This document shows positions 18,427 to 27,717 of a stretch of 64,000 bases of DNA, in pieces. The translations under genes and the position numbers were made by a program. The notes beneath the pieces were generated by a model. The model saw only the letters and a program-made list of their open reading frames with translations. It had not been told where the DNA came from and ran no database searches. Where the stretch lies: positions 1,488,001 through 1,552,000 of the forward strand of contig NZ_CP007451.1 in the NCBI RefSeq assembly GCF_000626635.1, in the 5' to 3' direction. The DNA is from Draconibacterium orientale (GTDB taxonomy: Bacteria > Bacteroidota > Bacteroidia > Bacteroidales > Prolixibacteraceae). Position 1 is the first letter of the stretch, and every line of letters begins with the position of its first letter.

Positions 18427-19764
18427 TTATTTTATTATCCGAACCCGTTTTATACGGATATCTTCAAGTGGCCGCCAACGCCTGTCGATTTCAACCTGAA
18501 CGATTTTATCCACCACATCCATTCCCGACGTTACCTGCCCAAAAATGGTGTAACTGCCATCGAGGTGAGGTGCGCCACCAATGGTTTTATACACCTGCCG
18601 TTGCTCGGCCGAAAACTTGTAATTGTTAACTTCCTCCAGCTCATCCAAACCTTTATCAAAATATTTCCGCCCCGAAACGATGTAAAACTGCGATCCATCG
18701 GAGCGTTGTCGCTGATTTTCGGTATCCGGTTTTCGTGGCGAACCGATCATTCCGCGCTTGTGATACAACCCGGAAACAATATGCGCCGGGATGGTGTAGC
18801 CCGGGCCTTTCCAGCCCACATTTGCACCGGACACCGCATAGCGGGTATCAGCGGCACCACTCTGTATTCCGAAGTCGGCAATAACACGGTGAATCAGTAA
18901 ACTATCGAAATAATGTTCTTTGGCCAGCCGGATAAAATTATCGCGGTACTCGGGCGTTTCGTTAAACAGTTTTATGGTAATGTTGCCGTAATCGGTTTCC
19001 AGTACAAGCCCTTTAATTTTGCGGTTTTCGGCGGCAATCTTTTCGTTCGAGGTATTTTTCAGCATCTCCAGCGGCTCGGGAGTTTCGTTTTTCTTTCGCA
19101 GCATGGCTGCAATAAATTCCGCCGGGATGGCAAAACTCTGCAATTCGAAATTAACCGTTCCGGAATAAGCCACGCCAATCGCTTTTCCGGTTGAGACAAA
19201 AATTGGTGCGCCAAACTGCGATGTCCGAATCTTGTTACTTAAGCGGTACAACCTCGTCCCCCTGATGTTTGCAAGGTTTAGCACTTTGCCGGTAAAAAGT
19301 TGCAGGGTTTTCCCGGTTTTTGGTGCCACATAAAACGATTTGGCAAAATTGGGCAAGGTATCCTTATGCAGCTCAATGGGTTCGCGGCTAATGCTGTCCA
19401 CCTTCAAAATAATCAGGTCGTTTATCCGATCGAAAGCCACAAAACTGCGTGCCGTGTATTTTTTATCCTCATCAAAAGGCTGCACCTTAACATTGGTGGC
19501 CTGATTGACCAACGAATATTTAGTAACCAACAGGTCTTCGCCCACAAAAAATCCCTGCCCCGATTCCAGAATCCGGTCGCCGTCGTACGAATCAATTTTT
19601 GCAATCGATCGCATTAACTGATTCCAGATATCCTGTTTTTCATCAGCAGCGGCTTCTTGTTTTGATGGTGTTTCCTGTTGCTGTGTTGTTCCCTTTTTTG
19701 TTTTATTTCCGCAGGAACTCAAAAAAACAATAGCCAGAACTATGTAAAGGATTTGTTTTATCAT
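18427..19764 (-). CDS. Lipoprotein: inactive trypsin-like domain fused to a cyclophilin
   Basis: A 445-residue lipoprotein with lipobox LSSC at 16-19. Residues about 45-225 have the fold pattern of HtrA/trypsin proteases (GQGFFVGEDLLVTKYSLV, the DLIILKV strand, TSQFGAPIF), but the catalytic histidine position is serine (S84, where LVTNYHV is usual) and the catalytic serine is phenylalanine (F184, where GNSGG is usual). Only the aspartate (D116) remains, so the domain is a pseudo-protease. Residues about 253-445 are a cyclophilin-type prolyl isomerase (FHR-like LIHRVIADFGIQSG, GSQFYIV, YTIFGQV). It lies last in a tandem of three cyclophilin genes and probably acts in the periplasm on folding envelope proteins. 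Confidence 0.88.
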   Translation of the reverse strand: MIKQILYIVLAIVFLSSCGNKTKKGTTQQQETPSKQEAAADEKQDIWNQLMRSIAKIDSYDGDRILESGQGFFVGEDLLVTKYSLVNQATNVKVQPFDEDKKYTARSFVAFDRINDLIILKVDSISREPIELHKDTLPNFAKSFYVAPKTGKTLQLFTGKVLNLANIRGTRLYRLSNKIRTSQFGAPIFVSTGKAIGVAYSGTVNFELQSFAIPAEFIAAMLRKKNETPEPLEMLKNTSNEKIAAENRKIKGLVLETDYGNITIKLFNETPEYRDNFIRLAKEHYFDSLLIHRVIADFGIQSGAADTRYAVSGANVGWKGPGYTIPAHIVSGLYHKRGMIGSPRKPDTENQRQRSDGSQFYIVSGRKYFDKGLDELEEVNNYKFSAEQRQVYKTIGGAPHLDGSYTIFGQVTSGMDVVDKIVQVEIDRRWRPLEDIRIKRVRIIK

Positions 19765-19768
19765 AACA

Positions 19769-20578
19769 CTACTTAATCACATTCACTTTGATTTTCACAT
19801 CGTTATACGGCCGGTTATTGCTGTCGGTTTTTAGTGCTGCAATTTTATCAATTACATCAAAGCCCGAAATGCATTCGCCAAAAATGGTGTATTTCCCATC
19901 CAGTTCGGGGTAGCCGCCAACGGTAGTGTAAGCTTCGCGCTGGGCATCAGAAAATTCAAGCGTATTGGGATTCAAATTGTAATCGGTTTCAATATCGGCT
20001 TTTATTTCGCCGGCCAATTCGCGGAATTCTTTTACTTTTTTCTCTTCCTTCAGCTGCTTCAACTGCTCCCGAACTTCGGGTGTCATATACTTCTCCACAA
20101 TTTTTTTCCGAATTGGAACATTCACGGCCAACTCCATCGTATCCAAAGCCCCCTCAGTATGCACGCTTCCTTTTACAATAAAAAACTGCGAAATATCCGA
20201 CTGCTTAAACGGGTTTACCTCATCGGGCTGTCGGGGTGCACAAAGCGAACCTTTTTTATGAAAATAATGCTTCAGAATTTCGTCGTCAACGGTTTTGTCC
20301 GGATCGCCATAACCAATACGTTTTCCAGGAGGTGCGTTTCGCGAGCTTTTTGAACCGCCCTGAATCAGAAAATTCTCGATAACGCGGTAAAACAAAGTGC
20401 CATCGTAATAACCTTCGTTGGCCAGTTCGATAAATGCCTTTTGGTGTTTTGGCGTGTCGTCGTACAGCCGGAAACGCATATCGCCGTAATTCGTCGAAAT
20501 CTCAATAACACGCGACTGAGCAAAAGATGAAACACCTAATAAACAAACAAATACAATTAAAAATCCGGTTTTAAACAT
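19769..20578 (-). CDS. Secreted cyclophilin-type peptidyl-prolyl isomerase
   Basis: A 269-residue periplasmic prolyl isomerase with signal peptide MFKTGFLIVFVCLLGVSSFAQ. Cyclophilin motifs are LFYRVIENFLIQGGSK, ISQFFIVKG and YTIFGECISGFDVIDKIA. Between the two halves of the fold is a charged insert of about 60 residues (around residues 140-205), also present in the next upstream paralogue, so it is a family trait. The catalytic-arginine motif is YRVIENF. It sits between two paralogues with 4- and 3-bp gaps, hence a single operon dedicated to envelope protein folding. Confidence 0.92.
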   Translation of the reverse strand: MFKTGFLIVFVCLLGVSSFAQSRVIEISTNYGDMRFRLYDDTPKHQKAFIELANEGYYDGTLFYRVIENFLIQGGSKSSRNAPPGKRIGYGDPDKTVDDEILKHYFHKKGSLCAPRQPDEVNPFKQSDISQFFIVKGSVHTEGALDTMELAVNVPIRKKIVEKYMTPEVREQLKQLKEEKKVKEFRELAGEIKADIETDYNLNPNTLEFSDAQREAYTTVGGYPELDGKYTIFGECISGFDVIDKIAALKTDSNNRPYNDVKIKVNVIK

Positions 20579-20581
20579 AAA

Positions 20582-21400
20582 CTATTTTGAGCGTTTTATT
20601 TCCATTTTTATATCCGCTTTCGGACGATCGTACTGATCCGTTTCAACGGCCGCAATCTTATCCAAAACATCCAGTCCCTCAACAACCTCGCCAAAAACAG
20701 TGTAATCTCCATCTAACGAAGGATAGCCGCCAATGGTGGTGTATGCCTCACGCTGCTCATAAGTAAACGAAAGCTGTGGCTGTTCAGTCCACGCGCTATC
20801 AGCAGCGGCGCGCAGTTCCGATAAACAAATGTTAAACCCGTCCTGATCGTTATTCTCCCGGTATTCGTCTAATTGCGGTTTTGCTTCGGCAAGTTTTTCC
20901 TGTAGAAATTCATTTTTGGCGCGGCTGTTCATCATCATTTCCATAGTGTCGAGTTTTCCGGGCGTTAAAACCTCGCCCTGCACAATATAAAACTGCGAGC
21001 CACTCGATCGTTTTTCAGGATTCGAGGGGCCGCCACGACGTGCTGCTGCCAAAGCTCCTTTTTTATGAAAATGTTGCGGTAAAATTTCTGCCGGGATGGT
21101 GTATCCGGGATTTCCGCCTCCCAAACGAACGCCTGGTGCTGAATCTTTTGAGTCGGGATCGCCTCCCTGAATCATAAAGTTTTCTATTACCCGATGAAAA
21201 AGCAATCCATCGTAATAAGCTTCGTCAATCAGTTTCAGAAAATTCTGTTTGTGCTCGGGCGTGTCGTTGTATAATTTCAATTTTATTTCGCCAAAATCGG
21301 TTGAAATAACAACCAGGTCCTTATCGCTACTTTGTTTGGCATTGCTACACGAAATTCCTACTCCAACAAAAACAATTAAGATTAAAATAATTAATTTCAT
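20582..21400 (-). CDS. Lipoprotein cyclophilin-type peptidyl-prolyl isomerase
   Basis: First gene of the three-cyclophilin operon. I start it at 21400 because MKLIILILIVFVGVGISC is a perfect lipoprotein signal; an open frame extends 38 codons upstream but has no signal-peptide character there. The mature protein has FHRVIENFMIQGGDP with the catalytic arginine, GSQFYIVQG, and YTVFGEVVEGLDVLDKIAA, plus the same charged insert as its neighbour. It is anchored to a membrane facing the periplasm. The three paralogues differ in anchoring (two lipoproteins, one secreted), suggesting division of work between membrane and soluble clients (inference). Confidence 0.9.
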   Translation of the reverse strand: MKLIILILIVFVGVGISCSNAKQSSDKDLVVISTDFGEIKLKLYNDTPEHKQNFLKLIDEAYYDGLLFHRVIENFMIQGGDPDSKDSAPGVRLGGGNPGYTIPAEILPQHFHKKGALAAARRGGPSNPEKRSSGSQFYIVQGEVLTPGKLDTMEMMMNSRAKNEFLQEKLAEAKPQLDEYRENNDQDGFNICLSELRAAADSAWTEQPQLSFTYEQREAYTTIGGYPSLDGDYTVFGEVVEGLDVLDKIAAVETDQYDRPKADIKMEIKRSK

Positions 21401-21566
21401 GCGATTATTATTGTCAATTCTCAATGGTAACTCATGCCTGCCTGACCGGTAGGCCGGGAACTCGCTTATAATCCTCCTCCATTGTGTAAAATTCTTAGCT
21501 GCTCGTTTCCTCATTCGTATTTAATTTTCTTATTTTGACATTATAAATTCCCGTAAAGATAAAAAG

Positions 21567-22469
21567 ATGATAAACATTCACTCCTGGCTTCTTTTAATGT
21601 TCGTGTTTTTTTCATGTTCAATCCCGGAGAAAGAGCACGAAAACCCCACTGTTCAATTAAAGGCTGAGAACTATATTCCTGAAATTGCAGATAAATTAAA
21701 CGAGATATCTGGATTGATGATTTACAACAAGCATTTTTGGGGATTTAACGACAGCGGTGGCAAAAACGAATTGTATGGCTTTAATAAATCGGGCCAGATA
21801 ATATACGAGATTGAGCTCGACAATGCCCAAAACGAAGATTGGGAGTCGATAACACAAAGCGAGGAGAACATTTTTATCGGCGATTTTGGAAACAACATGG
21901 GCAACCGCAATAACCTGCTCATTTACAGAATCGACAAAAAAGATCTTTCGGAAAAAGCAGAACAAAAAATTGATACCAAAGAAATTAAATTAAAATATGC
22001 CCTACAGGATAACTTCTCATATTTAAAAAAAACCACACCGTACGATTGTGAAGCGATGGTAGCCTTTAAAAACAAACTGTATCTTTTTAGTAAAAACTGG
22101 CGCGACGAAACTACTTGGCAGTACAAAGTGCCCACAAAAAAAGGCGATTACGAAATAACCCCAACCGATACTTTTAATGTAAAGTGCCTGGTTACGGGAG
22201 CCGATATCAGCCCCGATAATAAAACACTGGCGCTGGTGGGTTATGAAAATTACCGCTCGTTTATCTGGTTGTTTTCCGATTTTCCGGGCGATCGTTTTTT
22301 TGAAGGCAAAAGCCAGCACATTAAACTGGAAGGAATTGACGGCGCCCAGACCGAGGGCATTTGCTTTTTAAGCAACGACAGCATTTTGGTTTCGTGCGAA
22401 AAAACCCAAAGTTACAATCAGCAGGTTTTCCTGTTCGATTTAAATAAACTCAGCGATGGAACACATTAG
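21567..22469 (+). CDS. Probable beta-propeller lipoprotein of unknown function
   Basis: The 300-residue product starts MINIHSWLLLMFVFFSC, a lipobox signal. The mature part has repeated strand motifs such as GLMIYNKHFWGFNDSGGKNELYGF, EDWESITQ and ENIFIGDFGNNMGNRNNLLIYRI, then YDCEAMVAF and DGAQTEGICF. This pattern (ND-G, EAM, EGI) resembles SdiA-regulated/esterase-like propellers found in Bacteroidetes. No catalytic site can be assigned. It runs divergently from the cyclophilin operon and overlaps the following acetyltransferase gene by 14 bp. Confidence 0.7.
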   Translation: MINIHSWLLLMFVFFSCSIPEKEHENPTVQLKAENYIPEIADKLNEISGLMIYNKHFWGFNDSGGKNELYGFNKSGQIIYEIELDNAQNEDWESITQSEENIFIGDFGNNMGNRNNLLIYRIDKKDLSEKAEQKIDTKEIKLKYALQDNFSYLKKTTPYDCEAMVAFKNKLYLFSKNWRDETTWQYKVPTKKGDYEITPTDTFNVKCLVTGADISPDNKTLALVGYENYRSFIWLFSDFPGDRFFEGKSQHIKLEGIDGAQTEGICFLSNDSILVSCEKTQSYNQQVFLFDLNKLSDGTH

Positions 22470-22995
22470 GGTAAACCACAAAATCAGGCTCGAACTGATT
22501 AATTCGTCGATGGCCGAAATTGTATTTCAAACTATTGACCGCGATCGCGAGTACCTGAAAAAATGGCTCCCCTTTGTGCAATACACCAGCAAAATAGAAG
22601 ATACGAAGGCTTTTATAGCCAGCATCACGCAAAGCGGTAACAAAAGCGACCTGGTTTATGCCATTTGGTACAACGAAGAATTTGCCGGACTGATAGGTTT
22701 TAAAGACACCGATTGGGTAAACCGCAAAACGGAACTTGGCTACTGGCTGGCCGAAAAAATGCAGAGCAAAGGAATTATAACCTCTAGCGTTGAAAAACTC
22801 ATCCGGTTTGCTTTTCAAAAACAAAAAATGAACCGCATACAAATTAAAGTGGCAGAAGAAAATTTACAAAGCGAGAAAATTCCTCTAAAACTGGGATTTG
22901 TTTACGAAGGCACTGAACGCCAGGGAGAACACCACAACACTGGTTATGTAAACCTTAAAATTTACAGTAAGCTCAAACACGAAATTGCAGAATAG
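22456..22995 (+). CDS. GNAT-family N-acetyltransferase (RimJ/RimL type)
   Basis: A cytoplasmic acetyl-CoA-dependent acetyltransferase of 179 residues. It opens with the RimL-like pattern LELINSSMAEIVFQTIDRDREYLKKWLPF, then FAGLIGFKDTDW (beta4), TELGYWLAEKMQSKGIITSSV (acetyl-CoA loop region) and the closing NRIQIKVAEENLQSEKIPLKLGF. These match ribosomal-protein serine acetyltransferases that modify L7/L12, but amino acid or peptide targets are also possible. It overlaps the propeller lipoprotein gene by 14 bp and is probably co-transcribed with it. Confidence 0.85.
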   Translation: MEHIRVNHKIRLELINSSMAEIVFQTIDRDREYLKKWLPFVQYTSKIEDTKAFIASITQSGNKSDLVYAIWYNEEFAGLIGFKDTDWVNRKTELGYWLAEKMQSKGIITSSVEKLIRFAFQKQKMNRIQIKVAEENLQSEKIPLKLGFVYEGTERQGEHHNTGYVNLKIYSKLKHEIAE

Positions 22996-23140
22996 TTGCA
23001 ACCTCCACCAGCTTTTCATGTCGGTATTAATGTAAAACAATGGTTATAATATAGTTTGTTAGCCAGAAAAGAATACGAACTCATTGAATTTTTATATATT
23101 TGACCCGTAAATTCATTTGTTCGAATTTTAAACTTTAACA

Positions 23141-23407
23141 ATGAAAACGGAAACAGTTACAGAAAAGTCGCTACGAAGAAACCTCTACCGGGTGCTACGT
23201 AAAACAGGTGTTACCAAAGACAACATTTGTTTAACCGCCTCGTTTTATGAGGATCTGAATTTCGACCACATTGATTGGACAATTTTTATTCACTATTTAG
23301 AACGCATCTTCACCATTCGAATTAATGATGAAGAGCTAAGTCGTTTTTCGAGTGTAAACGATACGCTCCTGTACCTACGTGGGGAATTGGTTTATTCGAG
23401 AAGTTAG
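23141..23407 (+). CDS. Acyl-carrier-protein-like protein lacking the prosthetic-group serine
   Basis: The 88-residue product has the ACP helical pattern: ASFYEDLNFDHIDWTIFIHYLERIF aligns with the usual DLGADSLDxVELxMxxEEEF, then IRINDEELSRFSSVNDTLLYL aligns with helices III-IV. The serine that carries phosphopantetheine is replaced by histidine (D42-H43-I44-D45). It therefore cannot be a normal carrier. It might bind a partner as a structural or regulatory ACP mimic (inference). A TATATTTG element lies at 23095-23102 and a strong terminator follows, so it is a single-gene unit with no fatty-acid genes near it. Confidence 0.7.
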   Translation: MKTETVTEKSLRRNLYRVLRKTGVTKDNICLTASFYEDLNFDHIDWTIFIHYLERIFTIRINDEELSRFSSVNDTLLYLRGELVYSRS

Positions 23408-23431
23408 ACAGAAGAAACAGAAATGAACAAA

Positions 23432-23465
23432 AAAGGGACTCAATGCATTTGAGTCCCTTTTTTTT
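23432..23465 (+). terminator. Terminator of the ACP-like gene
   Basis: GGGACTCAA (23435-23443) pairs with TTGAGTCCC (23449-23457) around a 5-nt loop and is followed by eight or more T residues, a textbook rho-independent terminator. Confidence 0.9.
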
Positions 23466-23520
23466 TGAACTTTTCAATTGAAAGTTTGTAACTTAAACAA
23501 AATTTTAATTTCGAAACAAG

Positions 23521-24336
23521 ATGGAAGAAGTAAACAAATTATCAGAACAAATTTACGACTTAGTAATGTTCTATGGCCCCAAACTAATTGGAGCAATCGT
23601 CACACTTATTGTGGGTTTATGGATTATCTCTATTCTTAGAAGAGCAATTCGTAGCCGTTTTGAAAAACAAAATGTAGATCCCTCTCTACGGGGCTTTCTG
23701 AACAGTTTGATCGGGATTGGTTTAAAAGCCATGCTTTGGATCGCTGTTATTGGAATGATGGGCGTTCAAATGACCTCTTTTATTGCCATTCTTGGTGCTG
23801 CCGGTTTGGCTATTGGCATGGCCTTTTCGGGCACTTTATCAAATTTTGCAGGAGGAGTTATGATCCTTATTTTTAAACCATTTAAAATAGGACACTACAT
23901 CACTGCGCAAGGCCACTCGGGAACCGTAAACGAAATTCAGATCTTTAACACGATACTGAAAACACCCGACAACAAAACAATTATTATTCCAAATGGTGGG
24001 TTGGCAACCGGATCGATGATCAACTTTTCGGCGGAAGCTAAACGCCGTGTTGATTTTACCTTTGGAATTGCGTACGGCGATGATGTTGACAAAGCCAAAG
24101 AAGTATTAATGAAGCTGATAAAAGCCGACGAAAGAATTATAAACGACCCGGCCGAACCGTTTATTGCAGTTAGCGAACTGGCCGACAGCTCGGTTAATTT
24201 AGTGGTTCGTGTTTGGGCCGAAGCCGCCAATTACTGGGGTATTTATTTTGATCTTCATGAAAATGTTTACAAAACATTCGAGAAGGAAGGCCTCAATATT
24301 CCTTTCCCGCAAATGGATGTACACGTACAGAAATAA
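23521..24336 (+). CDS. mscS: Small-conductance mechanosensitive channel
   Basis: An inner-membrane channel that opens under membrane tension and protects against hypo-osmotic shock. The 271 residues match MscS closely: TM1 (KLIGAIVTLIVGLWIISIL), TM2, and the pore helix TM3 with the glycine/alanine packing AAGLAIGMAFSGTLSNFAGGVMILIFKPF. The cytoplasmic beta domain follows (GTVNEIQIFNTILKTPDNKTIIIPNG) and then the alpha/beta cage ending INIPFPQMDVHV-like. It is a single gene. The IS1182 element starts 20 bp after its stop codon without damaging it. Confidence 0.95.
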   Translation: MEEVNKLSEQIYDLVMFYGPKLIGAIVTLIVGLWIISILRRAIRSRFEKQNVDPSLRGFLNSLIGIGLKAMLWIAVIGMMGVQMTSFIAILGAAGLAIGMAFSGTLSNFAGGVMILIFKPFKIGHYITAQGHSGTVNEIQIFNTILKTPDNKTIIIPNGGLATGSMINFSAEAKRRVDFTFGIAYGDDVDKAKEVLMKLIKADERIINDPAEPFIAVSELADSSVNLVVRVWAEAANYWGIYFDLHENVYKTFEKEGLNIPFPQMDVHVQK

Positions 24337-24355
24337 AAATTATACAACCAAAAGG

Positions 24356-26134
24356 AAGAGGCTGTCCAAAAAGTAAAATTGGACAGCCTTTGTTTTTATT
24401 GTCCCTTTAAGATTTGTATCTTAAAGGTGGATATGACAATAAGATCAAACGTACGATTTAAAAGCGTTACTTCCCAGCAATCGATGCTGTTTCCAAGTAA
24501 TTTAAGCGATAAAATAGCGGCTAATCACCCTGTTCGTCTTGTTAACCAGATAGTTGATGGTTTAAACATCGACGATATTTTATCGACCTACAAAGGTGGT
24601 GGCACCAGTTCTTATCACCCTCGGATCATGCTTAAGATCCTGTTCTACAGCTATCTGAACAATGTTTATTCATGCCGGAAGATTGCACGCCAGTTGGAAG
24701 AAAACATCCATTACATGTGGCTTTCAGGCGAGGCAACGCCTAATTTCCGAACGATCAACAACTTTCGCAGTCAGAAACTGAAACACCAGATCCAAACCTT
24801 GTTTGCCCAAATGGTACAGCTAATGGCAGAGATGGGCTATGTGAGCCTCGATGTTCAGTACATAGATGGGACGAAAATCGAGGCAGCATCTAACCGCTAT
24901 ACTTTTGTTTGGCGTGGGTCGGTTGAAAAATACAAGGAGAAACTTGAACATAAAATCCAGAGTGTTTTAAAAGATATTGAGGCAAGTATTGATGTCGATT
25001 CTGCTGAACAAACAGAAGACGATCAGCCGCAACCAGTTAATGCAGTGTTGCTTAAGAAGAAAATCGGTCAACTAAACGAGCAACGGTCGAAACTGGATAA
25101 GAAACAGCAAAAACAGGTAAAACAACTGGAAGAAGATGCATTGCCACGACTTCAAAAGTATGAACAGCAATTGGAAACACTGGGCACCCGTAACAGTTAC
25201 TCGAAAACCGATACCGATGCCACTTTCATGCGCATGAAAGAAGACCATATGAAAAACGGCCAGTTAAAGCCGGCTTACAACACGCAAATCAGTACCGAAA
25301 ACCAGTTTATTACAGGCTTTTCACTTCACCAGCGCCCCGGCGATACAGCTACACTAATTCCGCATCTCGACCAGTTTGAAGCACTCTACAACAAACAATC
25401 ATCTACCGTTGTGGCCGACTCAGGCTATGGAAGCGAAGAAAATTACCAGCACCTGGAAAATAAAGATATCCAGGCTTTTGTCAAGTATAACTACTTTCAT
25501 AAAGAACAAAAAAGAAGCTACAGGAACAATGTTTTTCTGCAGGCAAACCTGTACTACAACCAGGAGCAGGACTATTATGTATGCCCCATGGGACAACACC
25601 TGCATAACGCAGGTAAAGGAAAACGGAAATCAGAGCTGGGATTCGATTACCAGGTGAGTATTTACCAGGCACAAAACTGCACGGGCTGTCCGCTACGGGG
25701 GCAATGCCACAAAGCCAAAGGAGATCGGAAAATCGAAGTTAACCACAACCTGAATCGTTTACGACAAATTGCACGCGATAAACTGTTGAGCGATGAAGGA
25801 CTTTACCATCGGAGCAAACGCCCCATTGAGCCCGAAGCTGTATTCGGACAGCTGAAATCGAACAACAAATTTAACCGGTTTACCCTCCGGGGATTGAGCA
25901 AAGTTGAAATCGAGTTTGGTTTAATGGCAATCGGGCATAACCTGAGGAAGATAATAGCTATAATTATGTCCTCAAAACGGGAAAAAACAGTCTTTTGGGC
26001 CATTATTGTTGTTTTTGAAGTAGTAAGCACAAAAAACAACAACTTGAAAAAGCAACAATCTAAAATCTGGATGAAAAACTACTATTCTGAAATTGCAGCA
26101 TAAAAAAAGAGACCGCCTTTTTGGACAGCCTCTT
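24356..26134 (+). mobile_element. IS1182-family insertion sequence
   Basis: About 1.78 kb bounded by the perfect inverted repeat AAGAGGCTGTCCAAAAAG (24356-24373) and its complement (26117-26134). One transposase gene fills it. Both ends also form local hairpins (GGCTGTCC with GGACAGCC at 24360-24388). These may block read-through into the element. No target duplication is visible. It lies between mscS and the left edge of the island. Confidence 0.9.
24433..26103 (+). CDS. IS1182-family transposase
   Basis: A DDE transposase of 556 residues. I choose the ATG at 24433 ([12 protein letters not shown]); an open frame starts 54 bp earlier inside the terminal hairpin region and is less likely. The N-terminus has the DUF772-type domain ([25 protein letters not shown] and [12 protein letters not shown]), then the first catalytic region [18 protein letters not shown], a lysine/glutamine-rich coiled-coil insert, SGYGSEENY, and a C-terminal cysteine cluster ([16 protein letters not shown]) with [17 protein letters not shown] holding the final glutamate. 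The frame is intact, so the element may be active. Confidence 0.93.
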   Translation: MTIRSNVRFKSVTSQQSMLFPSNLSDKIAANHPVRLVNQIVDGLNIDDILSTYKGGGTSSYHPRIMLKILFYSYLNNVYSCRKIARQLEENIHYMWLSGEATPNFRTINNFRSQKLKHQIQTLFAQMVQLMAEMGYVSLDVQYIDGTKIEAASNRYTFVWRGSVEKYKEKLEHKIQSVLKDIEASIDVDSAEQTEDDQPQPVNAVLLKKKIGQLNEQRSKLDKKQQKQVKQLEEDALPRLQKYEQQLETLGTRNSYSKTDTDATFMRMKEDHMKNGQLKPAYNTQISTENQFITGFSLHQRPGDTATLIPHLDQFEALYNKQSSTVVADSGYGSEENYQHLENKDIQAFVKYNYFHKEQKRSYRNNVFLQANLYYNQEQDYYVCPMGQHLHNAGKGKRKSELGFDYQVSIYQAQNCTGCPLRGQCHKAKGDRKIEVNHNLNRLRQIARDKLLSDEGLYHRSKRPIEPEAVFGQLKSNNKFNRFTLRGLSKVEIEFGLMAIGHNLRKIIAIIMSSKREKTVFWAIIVVFEVVSTKNNNLKKQQSKIWMKNYYSEIAA

Positions 26135-26144
26135 TGTTTTCTTG

Positions 26145-26196
26145 GTGGGCCCACCTGGAGCAGTATCGAACTTGTTGATTGAAGATTATGAGGCAG
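26145..26196 (-). pseudogene. Degenerate 3' half of a CAT-anticodon tRNA, probable att remnant
   Basis: GTGGGCCCACCTGG (26145-26158) is identical, in the same orientation, to the 3' end of the tRNA gene at 44562-44635. Weaker matches continue in order (GAAC, then GATTATGAG and CAG), covering the T arm and the anticodon loop. The block ATTGAAGATTATGAG is then repeated 20 bp further on. This is what a tRNA-targeting integrase leaves at the far end of an inserted element. Confidence 0.55.
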
Positions 26197-26363
26197 TATT
26201 GAAGATTATGAGTGTCGAAAATCAGAAAAGGAAACTCAGGTTATAAGTGATTTAAATACCAGGTTAATTCTACTGACTGTTGAAACATAATAATTCACGC
26301 CAGTTCTATTTGCTTAATTGTTAGAATTAGAGACGAATATAATTGCTGTGGAATATTTATAAT

Positions 26364-26586
26364 ATGGTTGCAGAAAATAATATAGACCTATACAAATCAC
26401 TATTCAGGGAAGGAAACCTGTGGTATTTTCCCATTTGCTTTCGAAGGAAAATTAATTCAATATATTGGACGGATTCAACGTTCAAAAAATCCACCTGTCA
26501 TTTTTGATTACGGGGATTCAAAAATTGATTATTTTGAAAAAATGTTCAAACAACGAAAACGATATTATAACAAACTACTAAAATAG
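26364..26586 (+). pseudogene. Remnant of a superfamily 2 helicase protein
   Basis: From 26434 the frame reads FAFEGKLIQYIGRIQR, then PPVIFDYGDSKIDYFEKMF and a basic end to a stop at 26584. LIQYIGRIQR is helicase motif VI and the tail is the usual C-terminus of SF2 helicases of the primase-helicase kind. In another frame just upstream, MVAENNIDLYKSLFREG could be the N-terminus of the same protein, so a large internal deletion seems to have joined the two ends. The full protein might have been a TOTE-type primase-helicase (weak inference). Confidence 0.6.
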
Positions 26587-27478
26587 ATGCCAGAAAGTCA
26601 AAATATAGAATGGAAAGAAAGTTGGAGAGATGAATACCTTAAATGGATTTGTGGTTTTGCCAATGCAAAAGGTGGAAAGATAATCATTGGTAAAAATGAT
26701 AATGTAGAAATTGTCGGCGTTGCAAAGGCAAAGCGATTGATGGAAGATATCCCAAATAAAATCTAAACTCAGCTTGGAATTATTTGTGATGTAGATTTAA
26801 AGAATGAAGATTGTAAAGATTATATTGAGATAGGTGTGGTAACTCAAAAGTAGACATGCCGGGTGGTTCTTTAAAATGTACTACCCGGTAAATTTTTACC
26901 GGACACTAATGATTTGGAATGACAAAATTGAGATCCTTAGTTTTCCTGGCCCCATTCCTCCGGATGATGACAATATTTTAAAAGAATACAAACGAATTGT
27001 TGCCAGAGATTATAGGAATAGACGAATAGGAGATTTTCTAAAAGAACTGCGTCTAACTGAAGGACGAGGTACAGGTTTTCCTACTATTTATAATGCTATG
27101 GAAAATAATAATTCTCCTTCTCCTGGATTCGATACAGATAAGCATAGTACATATTTTCTTACAACGCTACCTGCTTTTATAAGTGACCAAGTTAGTGACC
27201 AAGTTAGTGACCAAATTAGTGCTATAGTAGATGAAACAATCCATAGTAGAGTTTCTGATATTTTGAACTTGTTCTTAACTGCGAAGAAAAGGACAGAGTT
27301 ATTCGAAGAGTTAGGATTAACAAATCATTCGAAAAACAGGAAAAGATATCTAGACCCATTAATAGATTATGGTTGGGTTAAGATGCTTTATACTGAGACT
27401 AAAACTAGTCCTAAACAAATGTATTTAACCACTGATACAGGGAAACGATTATTAAAACTTTTGATATCTAACGATTAG
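26587..27478 (+). pseudogene. Broken AlbA_2 / HATPase_c_4 DNA-binding regulator
   Basis: The first 59 codons give MPESQNIEWKESWRDEYLKW, then GFANAKGGKIIIGKND, the AlbA_2 (Schlafen-like) domain. A TAA at 26764 and a TAG at 26851 interrupt it. A second frame (26876-27478) encodes the rest: WNDKIEILSFPGPIP and RLTEGRGTGFPTIYNAM, the HATPase_c_4 part seen in RecG-related regulators. SDQVSDQVSDQI follows from a 12-bp DNA repeat copied three times near 27181-27219, and then a winged-helix tail. The middle is deleted. Homologues are regulators carried on mobile elements; this copy is dead unless the C-terminal half alone is made. Confidence 0.8.
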
Positions 27479-27717
27479 AGATTTTTATCAAAATTCCGAC
27501 AATTTTTTTTTGTAAATACCGATTACAATCTTTTTTTTCATTTAGCTTACTAGAACTCGTACACAAAGCTGACAAGATCTTTGAAAGATTTCAAAAAGAA
27601 GCGGAAATAAAAAAATGCTTCGCGTAAAGCTTTTAGTTCCCTTTCAAAAAAGATATAACATTCCCCATACCTCAACTTCAGAAATATAAAAATGCAAAAA
27701 AGAGGTTGCCACAGAAT

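Noticed and set aside
19040-19640. Active HtrA-type protease domain in the 18427-19764 protein
   Set aside because: The fold pattern is present, but the histidine and serine of the triad are replaced, so activity is not claimed.
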